Counted from the first letter of the stretch, positions 1 to 10,615 are shown. The stretch: DNA of 64,000 nucleotides from Dendrophyllia cribrosa (GCA_024195265.1 JAJLRJ010000005.1:28044473-28108472), one strand, 5' to 3'. A program made the numbers and translations. The notes: a model not told the origin generated them from the sequence alone.

Positions 1-154
1 ATATTTATCAAGATCGCTTTAACAATTCAATGTCCATTTTTTGTAGCTAGTGTTGTTTGGCTTGTTAGCTTTCCATTAAATGAAAACCCGTCTTCAGGCC
101 GCGACAGATCTTCACACTGGATGAGGATTATGTTTACATTCTCATAGCATGACT

Positions 155-549
155 TAAAGGCCATTTACACGGCCGAAAAATCGGGCACGGACTCGTCAAA
201 AAAGTGGTACGGACCGCATAATTATAGCCGTTTACACGAACGTTTACACGTTTACACCTACTACAGGTGGGACAAAAAAGGCCAAAGGACCAAGTTTGGA
301 AGGTTGCGTTTACACCACACTTGGGAGACCGGACCAATTTCTAGTACTGCGCATTCGATTAGCGAAGTTATTATGCAAGCTGGCGTAAGAAATGAAGAAA
401 CTGGTACGGACCCGTGTTAAAAAAACACGGGTCCGAACCAATCTCAAAAGACATGGTACGCATAGTTTACACGGGCGAAAATGTGAGGTCCGTATTCCTT
501 TCTGGACGGGTCCGTACCCGTTTTTTCTGTCGTGTAAACGGCCTTTTAG
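155..549. mobile_element. Short TIR element (MITE), AAAGGCC ends
   Basis: The left end reads TTAAAGGCCATTTACACG and the right end is its near-exact reverse complement (CGTGTAAACGGCCTTTTA). The inside repeats the words tttacac and ggtccgta in both orientations and has no credible coding frame, so this is a non-autonomous DNA transposon of about 395 bp. The 154 bases before it show nothing recognisable. The superfamily cannot be assigned from the sequence. Confidence 0.6.
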
Positions 550-639
550 TGTAGTGCAATGTTGCAGACGTGACCAGATCGGTTTACGTTCACAGTCGAG
601 AAGTTGAATTGGTTTTTAGTGACCCTGAAGCCCGACTTT

Positions 640-1395
640 AATGCTCGCATAGTTCTTGTTCAACTATTTTAACGCACATGCAAAACTGTTGCTTTGCTAG
701 TTGAACTTTTTCACACACGCGCAACACTGTGATTTTGCTAATACACTTTTCAACGTACATACAAACTGTTGCAATTAAAACTCTTAAACGTACGTGCAAT
801 TTTATTTTTGCCAAATTGTTGTTGTTTTTTTTTAACGCAACGCACGTATAGAACTATCGTGTTTTGCTTATTAATAAGCAGTTAATGACTGGCCCCATGG
901 GAAACAGTAAGTTTTGTTTCCCCGAGACCCTCAATGTTCCCCGAAGCAAAGCCGATCACGACCTGATGACCTGATGAGTGTGAGTCAAAAGTTCAAGTTG
1001 TTGTTTCCATAGGGAGTTAGTGAGTTTTTGTTCGTCCTATGGAGGTGTACTGTTTTGACCCTTGGCACGTGACACGTTCTAGTCCATTCAAAAAAGGCGT
1101 TTGAGTTGGGAGGTATAACAAAACTCTTTAACACACGTGCAAAACTGTTGTTTTGCTACTCAAACGTTTTATCGCACGTAAAGTATGTATGTATGTATGC
1201 ACGTGCAAAACTGCTGTGTTTTACTAATTGAGCCCCTTAAACATATGTGCAAAACTATTTTTTGCTAAATAAACTATTTAACCGCGCACGTGCAAGACTG
1301 GTGTTGTGTTAAACACATGTTTAATACTGTTGTTTTGCTAATAAAACGTTTTAACGCAGGTGCAAAATTGTTGTTTTGCTAATTAAACCACTTAA
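640..1395. repeat. AT-rich ~40-bp minisatellite, left block (degenerate)
   Basis: A unit of about 40 bp, roughly 'ttaacgcacgtgcaaaactg' followed by 'ttgttttgctaattaaac', recurs through this stretch. It is clearest at 640-860 and 1110-1395, with more diverged sequence at 870-1100. Each unit carries a CACGTG-like core. No gene is visible. The same unit resumes at 2490, so the two blocks were probably one array before the material between them was inserted. Confidence 0.6.
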
Positions 1396-1439
1396 TTTCG
1401 ATTTCATTTTAAAATCTATAAAGAAGTCGCTGAATTGTT

Positions 1440-2050
1440 GGCAATGGAGAAACCTCACGCAAATCGGCCAAATTTAACTTGTCAAAACGTACGCCATGCC
1501 GAAGTTTATGTATCGAGCTTCTCTTATTTCTTTTGATAAAGATACAATTAAGAGCAAAAACTCTGTGATATTCAACTTTGTGTGGAAAGGCAAAGACAAA
1601 ATAAAGAGATTAGTTTTAATTAGTGATTACGAAGACGGCGGTCTAAAAATGCCTCATATTGAATCCTCAATTACAACACAGAGAATTGTATGTATCGAAA
1701 GATATTTGGACGAGAATGTTAGCCCGGAAAGCCTTCTTATATCATTATCTTAAAAACATAGGATCTTCATTTCTGCTTCAATGCAATTTCAAGTCATCTA
1801 ATTTACCTTCCAAACTACCTATTTTTTATAAAGAATGCCTTGAAGCCTGGTCAGAGTTTAAAGGGAGGGTTTCACGGCTTGGCGCTCGTGCAAGCTATGA
1901 CGTAACCCATTTTATTTCATTGTTTAGATCAATCGGAAGAGTATCAAGCCGTCTTTATCCCTACTGAAGGCCAAAACAAGAGAAACCCGTAAACTAGAAT
2001 TTATAATTGCAAAGAAGAATAAAAAAGAATCTTTCCATTATAAGAAATGG
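1440..2050 (+). mobile_element. LINE (L1/Tx1-like) reverse-transcriptase C-terminal fragment, frameshifted
   Basis: The frame at 1496-1753 gives a peptide with MPKFMYRASL, FNFVWKGKDKIKR and DYEDGGLKMPHI, the pattern that follows the catalytic palm in L1/Tx1-type non-LTR retrotransposons. Near 1715 the reading moves to a second frame (1659-1967), which continues with KAFLYHYLKNIGSSFLL and IFYKECLEAWSEF, the usual next segment. The frameshift, the missing 5' part and the early stops show a dead 5'-truncated copy. It lies between two blocks of one minisatellite. Confidence 0.65.
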
Positions 2051-2246
2051 CAAAATATGTTGTTGTAATTTTTTCTTTTTCTAAATAGGCTGCAGCATAT
2101 ATGTATTATTATAAATTAAAGTATATATAAATATGATAATAAAAAACTACATGTAGTCTGGCTGACTGTGACATATAAATATATAATATTGTATAGGTGT
2201 AATCGTTGTAATTAGTGCATTTAGTGTCTTTTTGTTGTAATAGCCC

Positions 2247-2392
2247 AATTTCGATATATTAAAATTTAACTTGAAACAAAAGACATCACTACGAGGCTTA
2301 GGGGAATAAACCATACAAATCCCTGCTATCATTTCCCTAAGCCTCGTAGTGATGTCTTTTGTTTCAAGTTGAATTTTAATATATCAAAATTG
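2247..2392. repeat. Long hairpin (inverted repeat, ~58-bp arms)
   Basis: Left arm (to about 2307) and right arm (from about 2334) are reverse complements with few mismatches. They include 'gacatcactacgaggcttag' on the left and 'ctaagcctcgtagtgatgtc' on the right, with a loop of about 25 bases. It is probably a miniature foldback element. A related 'cccctaagcctcgg' end occurs near 21492. Confidence 0.7.
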
Positions 2393-2489
2393 GTCTATTA
2401 GTGTATTAAAGTGTAAGAGTAAGTAGCAGTACTTATGCTAGAATTAGTATTTCATGTTAGTAGCGTGTTCTGTAAATAAACTTAAAATA

Positions 2490-3010
2490 AAATAAACCAT
2501 TTAACGCACGTGCAAACTGTTGTTTTGCTAATTAAAGCAATTAACGCACGTGTAGAACTGTTTTACTGATTAAACTTTTTAACGCAGGTGCAATACTGTT
2601 GTTTTTCTAATTAAACGTTTAAACGCAGGTGCAAAATTGTTGTTCCGCTAATTGAACTTTTTAACGCACATGCAGAACTGTTGTTCCGCTAATTAAACTA
2701 TTTAACGCATGTGCAGAACTGTTCTGATAATTAAATATTGTAACGCACGTGTAAAACTGTTGTTTTGCTAATTACACTTTTAATGCACGTGCAAAACTGT
2801 TGTTTCGCTAATTAAACTTTTTTACGCATGTGCAGAACTGTTCTGATAATTAAATATTTTAACGCACATGTAAAACTGTTGTTTTGCTAATTACACTTTT
2901 TAATGCACGTGCAAAACTGTTGTTTTGCTAATTAAACTCTTTAACGCATGTGCAGAACTGTTGTTTTGCTAATTAAACTTTTTAACGCATGTGCAGAACT
3001 GTTGTTTTCA
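2490..3010. repeat. AT-rich ~40-bp minisatellite, right block
   Basis: About 13 tandem units of roughly 40 bp. Units differ mainly in 'cacgtgc' versus 'catgtgc' and in 'tgttttgct' versus 'tgttccgct'. It is the continuation of the block ending near 1395. Confidence 0.7.
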
Positions 3011-3028
3011 AATTTTTGAAACTCGTTA

Positions 3029-3623
3029 AGGTGGCTCCATATAGTTTTTGTGGCGAGCGAGGCATGGGCACGAAAATGGCGAGAGGGCGCGTTTGTTTAC
3101 TTTGATGACGTCACGAAAATAAGGAGGTTTTTACGGTAACTAAAGCGTTTATTGCGCGCATTCCACACTGTGAATTTTTATAATTTTTATAATTTTTTTA
3201 TATAAAAATTGACAAATTGGTAGCAATTTTCTTGTTCTCGATCACAAAAAAAGACAACAATTTTTGTACATACACAAACCAATAAACGTAAAAAACGAAA
3301 AATGAGTAAATTGCTGAGAATTATGTACCGATTTTTTATGGCTTTGTTAGATTATAGACTTACTGAATGTTTCACAAAAAATCGTGAATATTTACCGTGT
3401 TAAAACCGAGAAAATCCGTTGAAAGGGTTTGCTATCCTTGAACAACAAACCCAACAACTCAATCATTGGTTGCCATGGTGACGAGACAGGACTGCCAAAT
3501 TAGACTTATCGAAACAAGAAAGCTTATGCTTAGTATCGCGAAACAAAACTCTCGAAAGACAGCAATATGATTGCGTATATTTTATTTGGAAGACTGGCCA
3601 ATAACTATATGGAGCCACCTCAA
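3029..3623. mobile_element. TIR element, GGTGGCTCCATATAG ends
   Basis: The left end AAGGTGGCTCCATATAGTT is matched by AACTATATGGAGCCACCT at the right end. About 595 bp, mostly AT-rich, with no transposase frame. A non-autonomous DNA element. Confidence 0.65.
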
Positions 3624-4027
3624 GGAACGCGCAAATACCTCGAAAAGGCTCAGAAAAGGCTGTGTTTTCACGAGGCGGTTTTTCTCGCTTAACATTCCTT
3701 GAGGTGATTTGTTTACCGACTGCGTTAAGCAGCTTAAAATTTATGCGTTTTCACGGACAGAGCTTTATTCATTTTTCTTGATGTTTGTTCCTTGTTATTC
3801 GCGGAATAACAAGAAAGATGGCGGGAAACAGAGGCGCTTGCAAATATATGACTCTTATGTTTATTAGTGTGCTATCGCGCTTGTTTCAGGATCGAAGGAG
3901 GAGAAGGTTCAGCAAAGGCTCAAGTTGCTTGCTGTTCGAAGTAGGAGAGGAAGAATCGAAGCCTGTTAACTGTTTCTTTCAGAGGATGTTAGAAGATTAA
4001 AATATTCGCGGCAAATGCAAATTATCG
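3624..4027. other. Stretch without a supported gene
   Basis: The sequence repeats 'tttcacgagg'-like words typical of decayed DNA transposons. A 71-aa frame at 3785-4000 (+) has an Arg-rich run (FQDRRRRRFSKG) and an acidic stretch. It resembles no family I can name and may be chance or a transposase remnant. Confidence 0.3.
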
Positions 4028-4388
4028 TATTTCCTTGAATAATAGCCGTTCCTCGATTGATCGCCCCTGTCGAATAATCACCCCCCTTTGGTCGAAATAT
4101 TTGAAGTAATTGCCTCCCTCGATTAATCGCCCCCCATCCCCTCTCCTTTCTTGCAAATCGCCCCAGTCAAGTTACTGGTCACTTCTTGTATAGGAAACAA
4201 TCGTTACAATTACAGAAAAGTTACAAAAGCACAGATTTCGTGTATTTTTTTATAGCGACGTTCGTGTATTTGACTCTTTACTGTATTTCTAGGAGCTCTC
4301 AAATTAGCACATTAGCACGTTAGAACTTCCAGTGAGCAATATTTGAAATAATCGCTTAATCCCCGGCTATTATTCGAGGAAATACGGT
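4028..4388. mobile_element. TIR element, TATTTCCTTGAATAATAGCC ends
   Basis: The left 'gtatttccttgaataatagc' is the reverse complement (one or two changes) of the right 'ggctattattcgaggaaata'. The interior repeats 'tcgattaatcgcccccc'-like words. About 360 bp, non-coding. Confidence 0.65.
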
Positions 4389-4489
4389 ATATCACCTCTG
4401 ACATTCCCTTATCGATTGTTTGAACGCTGGCGAAATGCGATTGGCCGGAATTAATTGCCGACAAGCTTAAGCGGCCTGGGGTCAATTTA

Positions 4490-4680
4490 ATAAAACTTTT
4501 ACAAGTGTAGCTATTGTTTTCAACCTCTGAAACAATGGCTACACTTCTGAATTACACTTGTAAAAGTCTGAAGCGGCCCATTTCCGAGTTGTGTAAGAAA
4601 ACTCATTTTCATATGAATGGTTTCGCACTTGGCCTCGGTTTGAAAAGGAGGCTAAGAGCAACTCGGAAATGGGCTATTGA
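4490..4680. repeat. Two adjacent hairpins
   Basis: 'cttttacaagtgta' (about 4494) pairs with 'tacacttgtaaaag' (to about 4566). 'gcccatttccgagttg' (about 4577) pairs with 'caactcggaaatgggc' (to about 4675). Probably parts of miniature inverted-repeat elements. No gene is visible around them. Confidence 0.45.
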
Positions 4681-5018
4681 CCCCTGGTTTGGTGGCTTAC
4701 ATTTAATGAGAATTCTACTGAAGTTCGCCGACTCGCTCAACTTTAAGCGAATTGGACAAGCAACTGTTTTCACGAGATTTTCGACTGTCACTCGCTCAGC
4801 GACATGAAAAATCGCTTGTGAAAACACGGCCAACACTGGTCACAAAGGGAGAGGTGGTCTTCCGTGAAACACCAGAAGATTAAAATCGATCGTCCGACGC
4901 CACTTTAATGAATAAATAAATTAGTTAATTGTTAATTAAATTACCGGAACATTGGCTTCTGTTTGTAATAGCTGTTGATTCATCTTGGTCATTGAGCATT
5001 CTTTTTCTTGTTTGACAG

Positions 5019-5100
5019 GTCTTAGCATGTTTTGTTAGGCAAGGAAAATATCACACAGCGTGGGAATACTGCAGAAAGAACAGTAACTTGACAAGAAAAG
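5019..5100 (+). CDS. Candidate orphan exon, unknown protein
   Basis: A strong acceptor (pyrimidine-rich 'ttctttttcttgtttgacag') precedes a frame with VLACFVRQGKYHTAWEYC followed by RKNSNLTRK. A weak possible donor (AAAAG|GTGCGA) follows at 5101; without it the frame runs on to a stop at 5153-5155. Composition (Trp, Tyr, Cys, alternating charge) looks protein-like, but I do not recognise the family. Its exit phase does not join directly to the candidate exon at 5484, so an intervening exon would be needed. Confidence 0.3.
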
Positions 5101-5483
5101 GTGCGACCTTCGTTGGCTATGATCTTCATTCAAAATTTAAGTAATATACTACGATTCAGTTCGATTATCTCTAAATTGGACCATTCGTAGAAAAGTAACT
5201 GAGCAGTGTTCATGATCCTGTAGTGCTTTTATTTGCTCTTATTTCATCTTATCTCGTCTCATCTTGTTTCTATTTTTTCATTCTCGTTCAAGAGGACCAG
5301 TAGCAAAATTTGTCAGTATGATACTATGGCACTTTTAAGGATTAAAAAGTTGGTTTCTCAAGACATGGATTCTTTCACGATATGCTCGACTATGTCGAGT
5401 TAAAGCCGAGGAAATTTCGTATCTAAACTTGCTCTGTTCTCTCAAGTTCAACCAAACAAGTGTACGTGTAATTATCTTCCCAG

Positions 5484-5675
5484 ATAATTACACTTCTCAC
5501 ACACATTCCCAACCACATCTTGGTGTATGAAAGTCCTGATGAAACACTGTTCTATTACATCTCGTATGTTCCGTTCACAGATTTCCTGGACAATCTTCAA
5601 AATGTGCCAGTAACTGACAGTATCCTTTCGCTGTTGAATGAATTCACTGAAAACCGTTTGCTGTCTGTTCATGAG
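5484..5675 (+). CDS. Candidate orphan exon, unknown protein
   Basis: 192 bases between a plausible acceptor ('attatcttcccag') and a good donor (GAG|GTAAGA), open in phase 0 throughout, giving 64 residues. It includes LVYESPDETLFYYISYVPF, then FLDNLQNVPVTDSILSLLN, and ends RLLSVHE. The mix of hydrophobic and acidic residues suggests a helical domain. No motif identifies it. The acceptor lies inside a short palindrome, which lowers confidence. Confidence 0.35.
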
Positions 5676-5719
5676 GTAAGAAAGCTATACAGCTTACAAC
5701 TGATTAATTACATAAAATT

Positions 5720-5990
5720 AGGGACGGACCATATTTTTTTGACGGAGGAGGGGTGGGGTTTGGAAAATTTTCAAATGCAAACATTTTTTTATATGCGGCA
5801 CCTGCTGCAAACAATTTTTTTTGTGTCTCCGTCCAACTGCCATACTTTCAGCAAACATTTTTTTCTTTATGTTTTGCTTGCATACAATTTATTTCAGTGT
5901 TTATAGCCTCTGCAAACAATTTATTTCAAAATTTTCCGATTCCCCCCCCCCCCCCCCCCACCCGTCAAAAAAAATAATGGTCCGTCCCTT
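5720..5990. mobile_element. MITE, GGGACGGACCAT ends
   Basis: The left end 'tagggacggaccatattttt' and the right end 'aataatggtccgtcccttag' are inverted repeats. The interior is low in complexity and includes a C-run at about 5942-5960. About 270 bp, non-coding. Confidence 0.65.
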
Positions 5991-6369
5991 AGTATTAACA
6001 ATTATTCCCCAACTATACCTTGCACTATAATTGGGGTGAAGAAGGGTCCTTTTGTGCCAGTTACCTTTCTGTTCCTTGTATTCCGTTATTTGCTACCGTA
6101 ATGACTTTCTGATGAGGTAGTTTTAAAATACTTGTTCGTTAGCTGTTCTGTCATTTGTTGGCGTAAAGTTTTTTTTAGTCGAATTTTACTAAAGGACCGG
6201 ACATACGGTGCAAATTTTCTTGTAACGTTGCACAACAATTGCAGAAGTACAACCCCCCCCCCCTCCTCAAAAATAATATCTTGTTCGGCGCAACGTTGAA
6301 AAAGAAAGTTAGGGTTCGTGCTTCTCGCAAGCACTTCTCTCGTGTTTATATTAAGAGAATAACAAACGC

Positions 6370-7235
6370 GGCTGAGTGCACTGTTGAATTATATAAACAC
6401 GAGGGAATTAAAAAACAAACACGAGCAGCAGGCGAGTGCTTCTCGCACTTGTCAAGTTTGTTTCTTCTTTTTTAATCCCACGAGGAACAAGTTTACTATT
6501 TCCTTTTTAAAATGTCTTATGATTTGCGCACACTCATTCTGGTGACGCAGACTGCGTGCATTATAAAGGAAATTGTTAAAGCCTGGTTTCCATATAATCG
6601 CAATGATCGCAACGATCGCAGCGATCGCAGAAAAAAGTGTTGTGCGACCCTTGCGATCATATGGAAACCAAAACGTTGCGATTCTTGCGATCGTTACGAT
6701 CCTTGCGATTGCGATCGCAGAGATAGAAAAATTTCTATCTCCGCGATCCTTGCGATCATTGCGATCGAGAGGTTTTTTTTATGGAAACCACTCTTGCGAT
6801 CCTTGCGATCCAATTGTCCCAAAAAGCATTGCACCCCAAAGCCTTGTATCCCATAATGCACTTTAAGTTTATCGGATCCAGGCCTACTCGACGTTTCCTT
6901 GCGATCGCTGCGATCATATGGAAACCTAAGGTCGATCGGAAGAATCGCAGCGATCGTCGATCGTAACGATCGCTGCGATCGTTGCGATTATATGGAAACC
7001 AGGCTTAACTTGTTCCTCGTGCATTGTTGAGTTATGTGAGCACGCGGAAATTTTAAAAAACACAAGAGAAGTGCTTAGAGAAGCACTAGTCGCAGGCGAG
7101 TTCTTTTCGCACTTCTCAATTTGTTTTTAAAATCACGCATGCTTATATAACTCAACAATACACAAGGAACAAGTTTACTATTTCCTTTATGAAATGTCCT
7201 ATGATTTGCGCGCGCTCATACTGGCGTGCTTCTTC
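6370..7235 (+). repeat. Diverged direct duplication flanking a MITE
   Basis: The segment around 6370-6560 recurs at about 7020-7235. Both copies contain 'aggcgagt(g/t)cttctcgcact', 'gaacaagtttactatttcc' and 'tatgatttgcgc'. A MITE (6579-7006) sits between the copies. No credible protein is encoded. Confidence 0.5.
6579..7006. mobile_element. MITE with GATCGCAACGATC-array ends
   Basis: The terminal repeats begin AAGCCTGGTTTCCATATAAT and end with the reverse complement. Inside each end runs an array of a degenerate word (GATCGCAACGATCGCAG), so much of the element consists of that word in both orientations. Flanking TAA on both sides suggests a 3-bp target duplication of the PIF/Harbinger kind (inference). 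Overlapping 114-, 97- and 61-aa frames are artefacts of the array. Confidence 0.7.
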
Positions 7236-8160
7236 CCGTGTGTCTTGGAAAAATCGCAAAAATAGAATTATGGTTTGTTCTTTTTTCGAGGAATAACTTG
7301 ATATTTTCGTTTCGTTACTTAGTAACCCAATTAATATTGCACGCTTCTCTTTCGTCCGAGCAGCCCGCTTTCTGCCCGCTTGCTCTCTCGCTGTTACTGC
7401 TCGTATCACGCCTGAAACGAAATGGATAGTTCCAAGTGTTTTTGTTCTTTTGTCTTAGGCTGAAGACATCCTTTCGCGTGCTCTTGCTGCTCATACTTGT
7501 CGCCGTGTTGCCAAAGTAATTCACGGAGAAACGAACTGCTCTTTGCGACAATCGTAACAGGAAAGGACTGCTTCAGACAGAAGAAATGGACAGTATTAGC
7601 ATAGCTATTTTTATAGGAAAACTTAATAAATGAAGTAGGCAATAAAGAACTGAAGGTGATTCCTCAGAAATAAACGTTGACGAACGATGTTTTTAAAACT
7701 TTTCAAGCCAAACCCTACCAAGTTTTTTTTTTCGAAAAATACAATGACAAAACATAGGTCAGCTGAGTGAAACTACCTCACGAGCTACTTTGGATCTGAG
7801 CCAGACGAAACACAAATGATGACGGTCTCCTTGCTAAACGCTACAAATCGAGTTAAAGCTTAAGCTAAGGCTTGTTTTTATTTTGGCGGCCCGAACGCTG
7901 TTAAAACTTGCTAATTTTAAGAACAAGGACATTAAAAAAAATAATTTATATGAGGAATATGAAGGGAAAATATAAAGTTTGTGGTATTACCACGCATTGA
8001 CACGCGTCAATGACGCTGTGGTAACCCGGGTGAAAGTGTTAATAAAGTTGCATGGTTGATCACCGCCAAAAGCCCAAGAGAAAATTTTCTTGTAACTAAA
8101 CAAATGAGACAGACAAAATGAACGGAGAAAATTTATGCAGCTTACATGATAGCAGCAGCG
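7236..8160. other. Stretch without a supported gene
   Basis: Short frames overlap on both strands and none looks like a conserved protein. A small palindrome lies near 7984-8025. Nothing else is recognised. Confidence 0.4.
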
Positions 8161-8800
8161 GGATAAATTAGCGCCCGTGAAGCCTACCGCTGTAACGGGG
8201 CTTTCGCTGTATTAAAAAATTGGACTTCACAACAGTGTCAGAAGCTAAGGTAAGTAACTTGTGCTCTGTTTTATAATGGCATTGATACTAATAGAACTAT
8301 TTATCCGTTTCTTGAAGCGGACGTACAAATGCTTCTTGGTTTCTGTGTCTATTTGGTTGACGGTCAGGGTTAGGGTTAATATGCATAGCCGTAAAATGCA
8401 TCGAATCGAAACGGCTTTTGATCATTTTTACAGTCCGTTTTCGACGGTCGTTTTTCTAGAAACCTGTATATTAGTTAATCTTTGGATCAACCACCAGTTA
8501 AACTGGATAAATGATTCTAACCCGTTGCATTCGTCTCGTGGCGTTTGGATATTGTTATTAGTCACGCAACCCTTCAAAGACGGCAGCAGGCAATTTACAT
8601 AATAGTATAATTATTTAATATGCTATGCAAGTATTTTCTTTATATTTGTTAGTATACTATTCCTAATAACCTTTTCTTAGGCCAAGCTAAATTTTTTCAT
8701 ATACACTGTTTGTATTTTTTTTTTGTCGTCCTGTGTAGGACATAAACTGTATGACATTCATAAATTAAACTTAGAAACAAAATGATTGTCTGTACTAAAT

Positions 8801-8890
8801 TAGCCTGCATGACAGGCGCTTTATGAGCCAAGCAGGGCGAAAATTTTCGCTCGCCCCGCTTGGTTCATAAAGCGCCATCCATGCAGGCTA
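8801..8890. mobile_element. 90-bp perfect-type hairpin element with 9-bp target duplication
   Basis: 'tagcctgcatg...ggcgctttatgagcc' is followed after a very short loop by its reverse complement ending 'catgcaggcta'. The 9 bases GTACTAAAT stand directly before (8792-8800) and directly after (8891-8899) the hairpin, as expected for a target-site duplication. Nine bases is the length usual for Mutator-like elements; that assignment is inference. Confidence 0.7.
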
Positions 8891-8928
8891 GTACTAAATG
8901 AAAACGGAGCGCAAGACAAAGCTCGACC

Positions 8929-9050
8929 GGAGACTCAGGGGCAGTTAGTCGGGGCGAGGGACAATAGAAAAAAAATCGGCGAGAGAAAAGTTAAAGTGGT
9001 TAACTTTTCTCCTGTCGATTAACCCCCCGACCAACTGCCCCTGGGTCTCC
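8929..9050. mobile_element. Short hairpin element, GGAGAC-CAGGGGCAGTT ends
   Basis: The left 'ggagactcaggggcagttag' is mirrored by the right 'aactgcccctgggtctcc'; the middle ('gttaacttttctc') also pairs. About 122 bp, non-coding, with no clear target duplication. Confidence 0.6.
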
Positions 9051-9750
9051 GAGGACGCGTGCTTCGCAGATATGCAAATTTCATTTTAAAATATAATTAT
9101 TCCCTCAATACATTTTATCATAAGTGTCGTATTTTCTGGCTCGTCACGCAATCACAAACTCAGCGCGTTACGGGCGATATGGGAGTTATGACGAGTGTTT
9201 TAGGATTTGCAGTTAGATTATTGTGATTTCGAAGCGATTTATCAACCTGGATTTAACAGAAGTCACGTATCTTTTCGTGCGTTCTTGAAATAAACCACGT
9301 AAAAATACCTCAGTATTAGGAGGTACCAAAGTTCGACAGAAGCCAGTTTCGGCTAGGTATACGATCACTTCACCAGGAAACCTTGTCAGTTTCGGAAACA
9401 TTGTTTCCCTTGCGATCGGGAAGCAAGATTTGCGTCCGCAATATATATTTCTCGCGCGGCTAAAACGTTCCCAATCCTTCTCGTCCAATTTCTCGCCCCG
9501 TGCTCTTTTCCACAGATTATTTCGAGAGAAAAACAGACTGCCAGCAGTCTACTAAAAAATGGGAAGCATTTACATCCGCAAGAATGTTTCCTAGTTTAGC
9601 CAACTCGTGGGTAGGAGGGTTGCGTGACGACACTGACAAATATCGGCTGCAAAGGAGACTATACCCCCACTTGAAAACAAAACAAACGAAAACATAACTT
9701 TTCCATTTCTCCTGTACATAAAATACGTCGGCCTAACCTTTCGGATTATT
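9051..9750. other. Upstream flank of the TenA-like gene
   Basis: No gene is supported. Frames at 9213-9488 (-) and 9500-9697 (+) lack recognisable domains. The promoter of the downstream gene probably lies in this stretch, but no definite TATA box or initiator can be named. Confidence 0.3.
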
Positions 9751-9786
9751 GTTGTTTGTTTGTTTGTTTGTTTGTTTGTTTGTTTA
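9751..9786. repeat. (GTTT)n microsatellite
   Basis: About nine uninterrupted GTTT units some 145 bp upstream of the TenA-like start codon. Confidence 0.9.
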
Positions 9787-9928
9787 ACCGATGGTCGTTA
9801 TGTGACGATCCAAACAACGTTCGCCAAGTGATCTTCCCACTGACACAATGACTTTCTATCCTTCTACAGCAAAAAAAAAAAAAAAACCATTCTTTTATCA
9901 TCCCACGGTCGATACCTCAGCAATAACC

Positions 9929-10615
9929 ATGAAATCTGCGAAGGAAATTCTAGCGTCTTTGCGAAAGGAGCCGTTTTCAATTGAGACTGACCAGAAGCTG
10001 GCAAATCACCGTGTCGTCCAAGAAGCAAGGGCCGGCACACTTCCTCTCAAAGTCGTGGAGACATTTCTCTGCGAGCAGTACCACATCGTAGCAGCTGACA
10101 CTCGAAGCATGGAGCACTTGGTCTCCAGATCCGAAGGCAACGATGTCATCCGCGACTACTTCCAGTACTTTTATGAGGGGGAAAAGCTGGCTCGCGGTAA
10201 GCTGCTCGCCATGGCAAAAGCCATGAAGCTTTCTGAATCGGATTTGGAGAAATACGAGCCTCGCGCCAATGCTCAGGGATATCCTTCGTATCTATGCCGC
10301 CTGGCACATTATGGAGAAGCCCCGCAGATCGCGGCGGCTGTGGCAGTAAATTTCCCCGCGTTCGGCAAAATGTGTTTGGGTCTTGAAGATGCATTGAAGA
10401 AGAACTACGACATGAAAGAGGAAGACGTCGATTTTCTTCGCTTCTTTGGCGCAGGTGACCTAGATGATGGCGCTGTGAAGGTCATAGAGGCCTATCGCAC
10501 TAACGAAAAAGGCAAGCTGAATGAAATTGAATACAAAGACATTAGAAGGGCAGTACGTCTTCTGCAAGCTTATGAAGTTATGTTTTGGGACAGCGTGTAT
10601 GCCTCTAGTGTTTGA
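9929..10615 (+). CDS. TENA/THI-4/PQQC-family protein (TenA-like), single exon
   Basis: A 228-aa intact frame ending at TGA 10613-10615. The fold expected for the family is an all-helical heme-oxygenase-like bundle; classical TenA hydrolyses aminopyrimidines in thiamine salvage. Support: total length, a helical N-terminus with an acidic/aromatic segment (FLCEQYHIVAADTRSMEHL, residues 46-64), GYPSYLCRLAHYGEAPQIAA (117-136), and the C-terminal LLQAYEVMFWDSVY (211-224), whose Glu216 and Phe-Trp match the TenA signature around its active-site Glu. The place where TenA has its Pro-Cys nucleophile reads AVNFPAF, so the catalytic cysteine appears replaced by Asn141 and the enzyme activity is uncertain. 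I chose ATG 9929 (A at -3). The frame opens at ATG 9848, but that extension holds an A-homopolymer (Lys run) and an acceptor-like 'tatccttctacag'. No intron interrupts it, unlike the receptor genes here. A bacterial origin or a retrocopy are both possible. Confidence 0.8.
   Translation: MKSAKEILASLRKEPFSIETDQKLANHRVVQEARAGTLPLKVVETFLCEQYHIVAADTRSMEHLVSRSEGNDVIRDYFQYFYEGEKLARGKLLAMAKAMKLSESDLEKYEPRANAQGYPSYLCRLAHYGEAPQIAAAVAVNFPAFGKMCLGLEDALKKNYDMKEEDVDFLRFFGAGDLDDGAVKVIEAYRTNEKGKLNEIEYKDIRRAVRLLQAYEVMFWDSVYASSV

Noticed and set aside
640..3010. CRISPR-like array
   Set aside because: Units are tandem with no distinct spacers and no cas genes; the DNA is animal. It is a minisatellite.
9700..9928. 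Thiamine riboswitch upstream of the TenA-like gene
   Set aside because: No THI-box core was seen, and such riboswitches are not known from animals.
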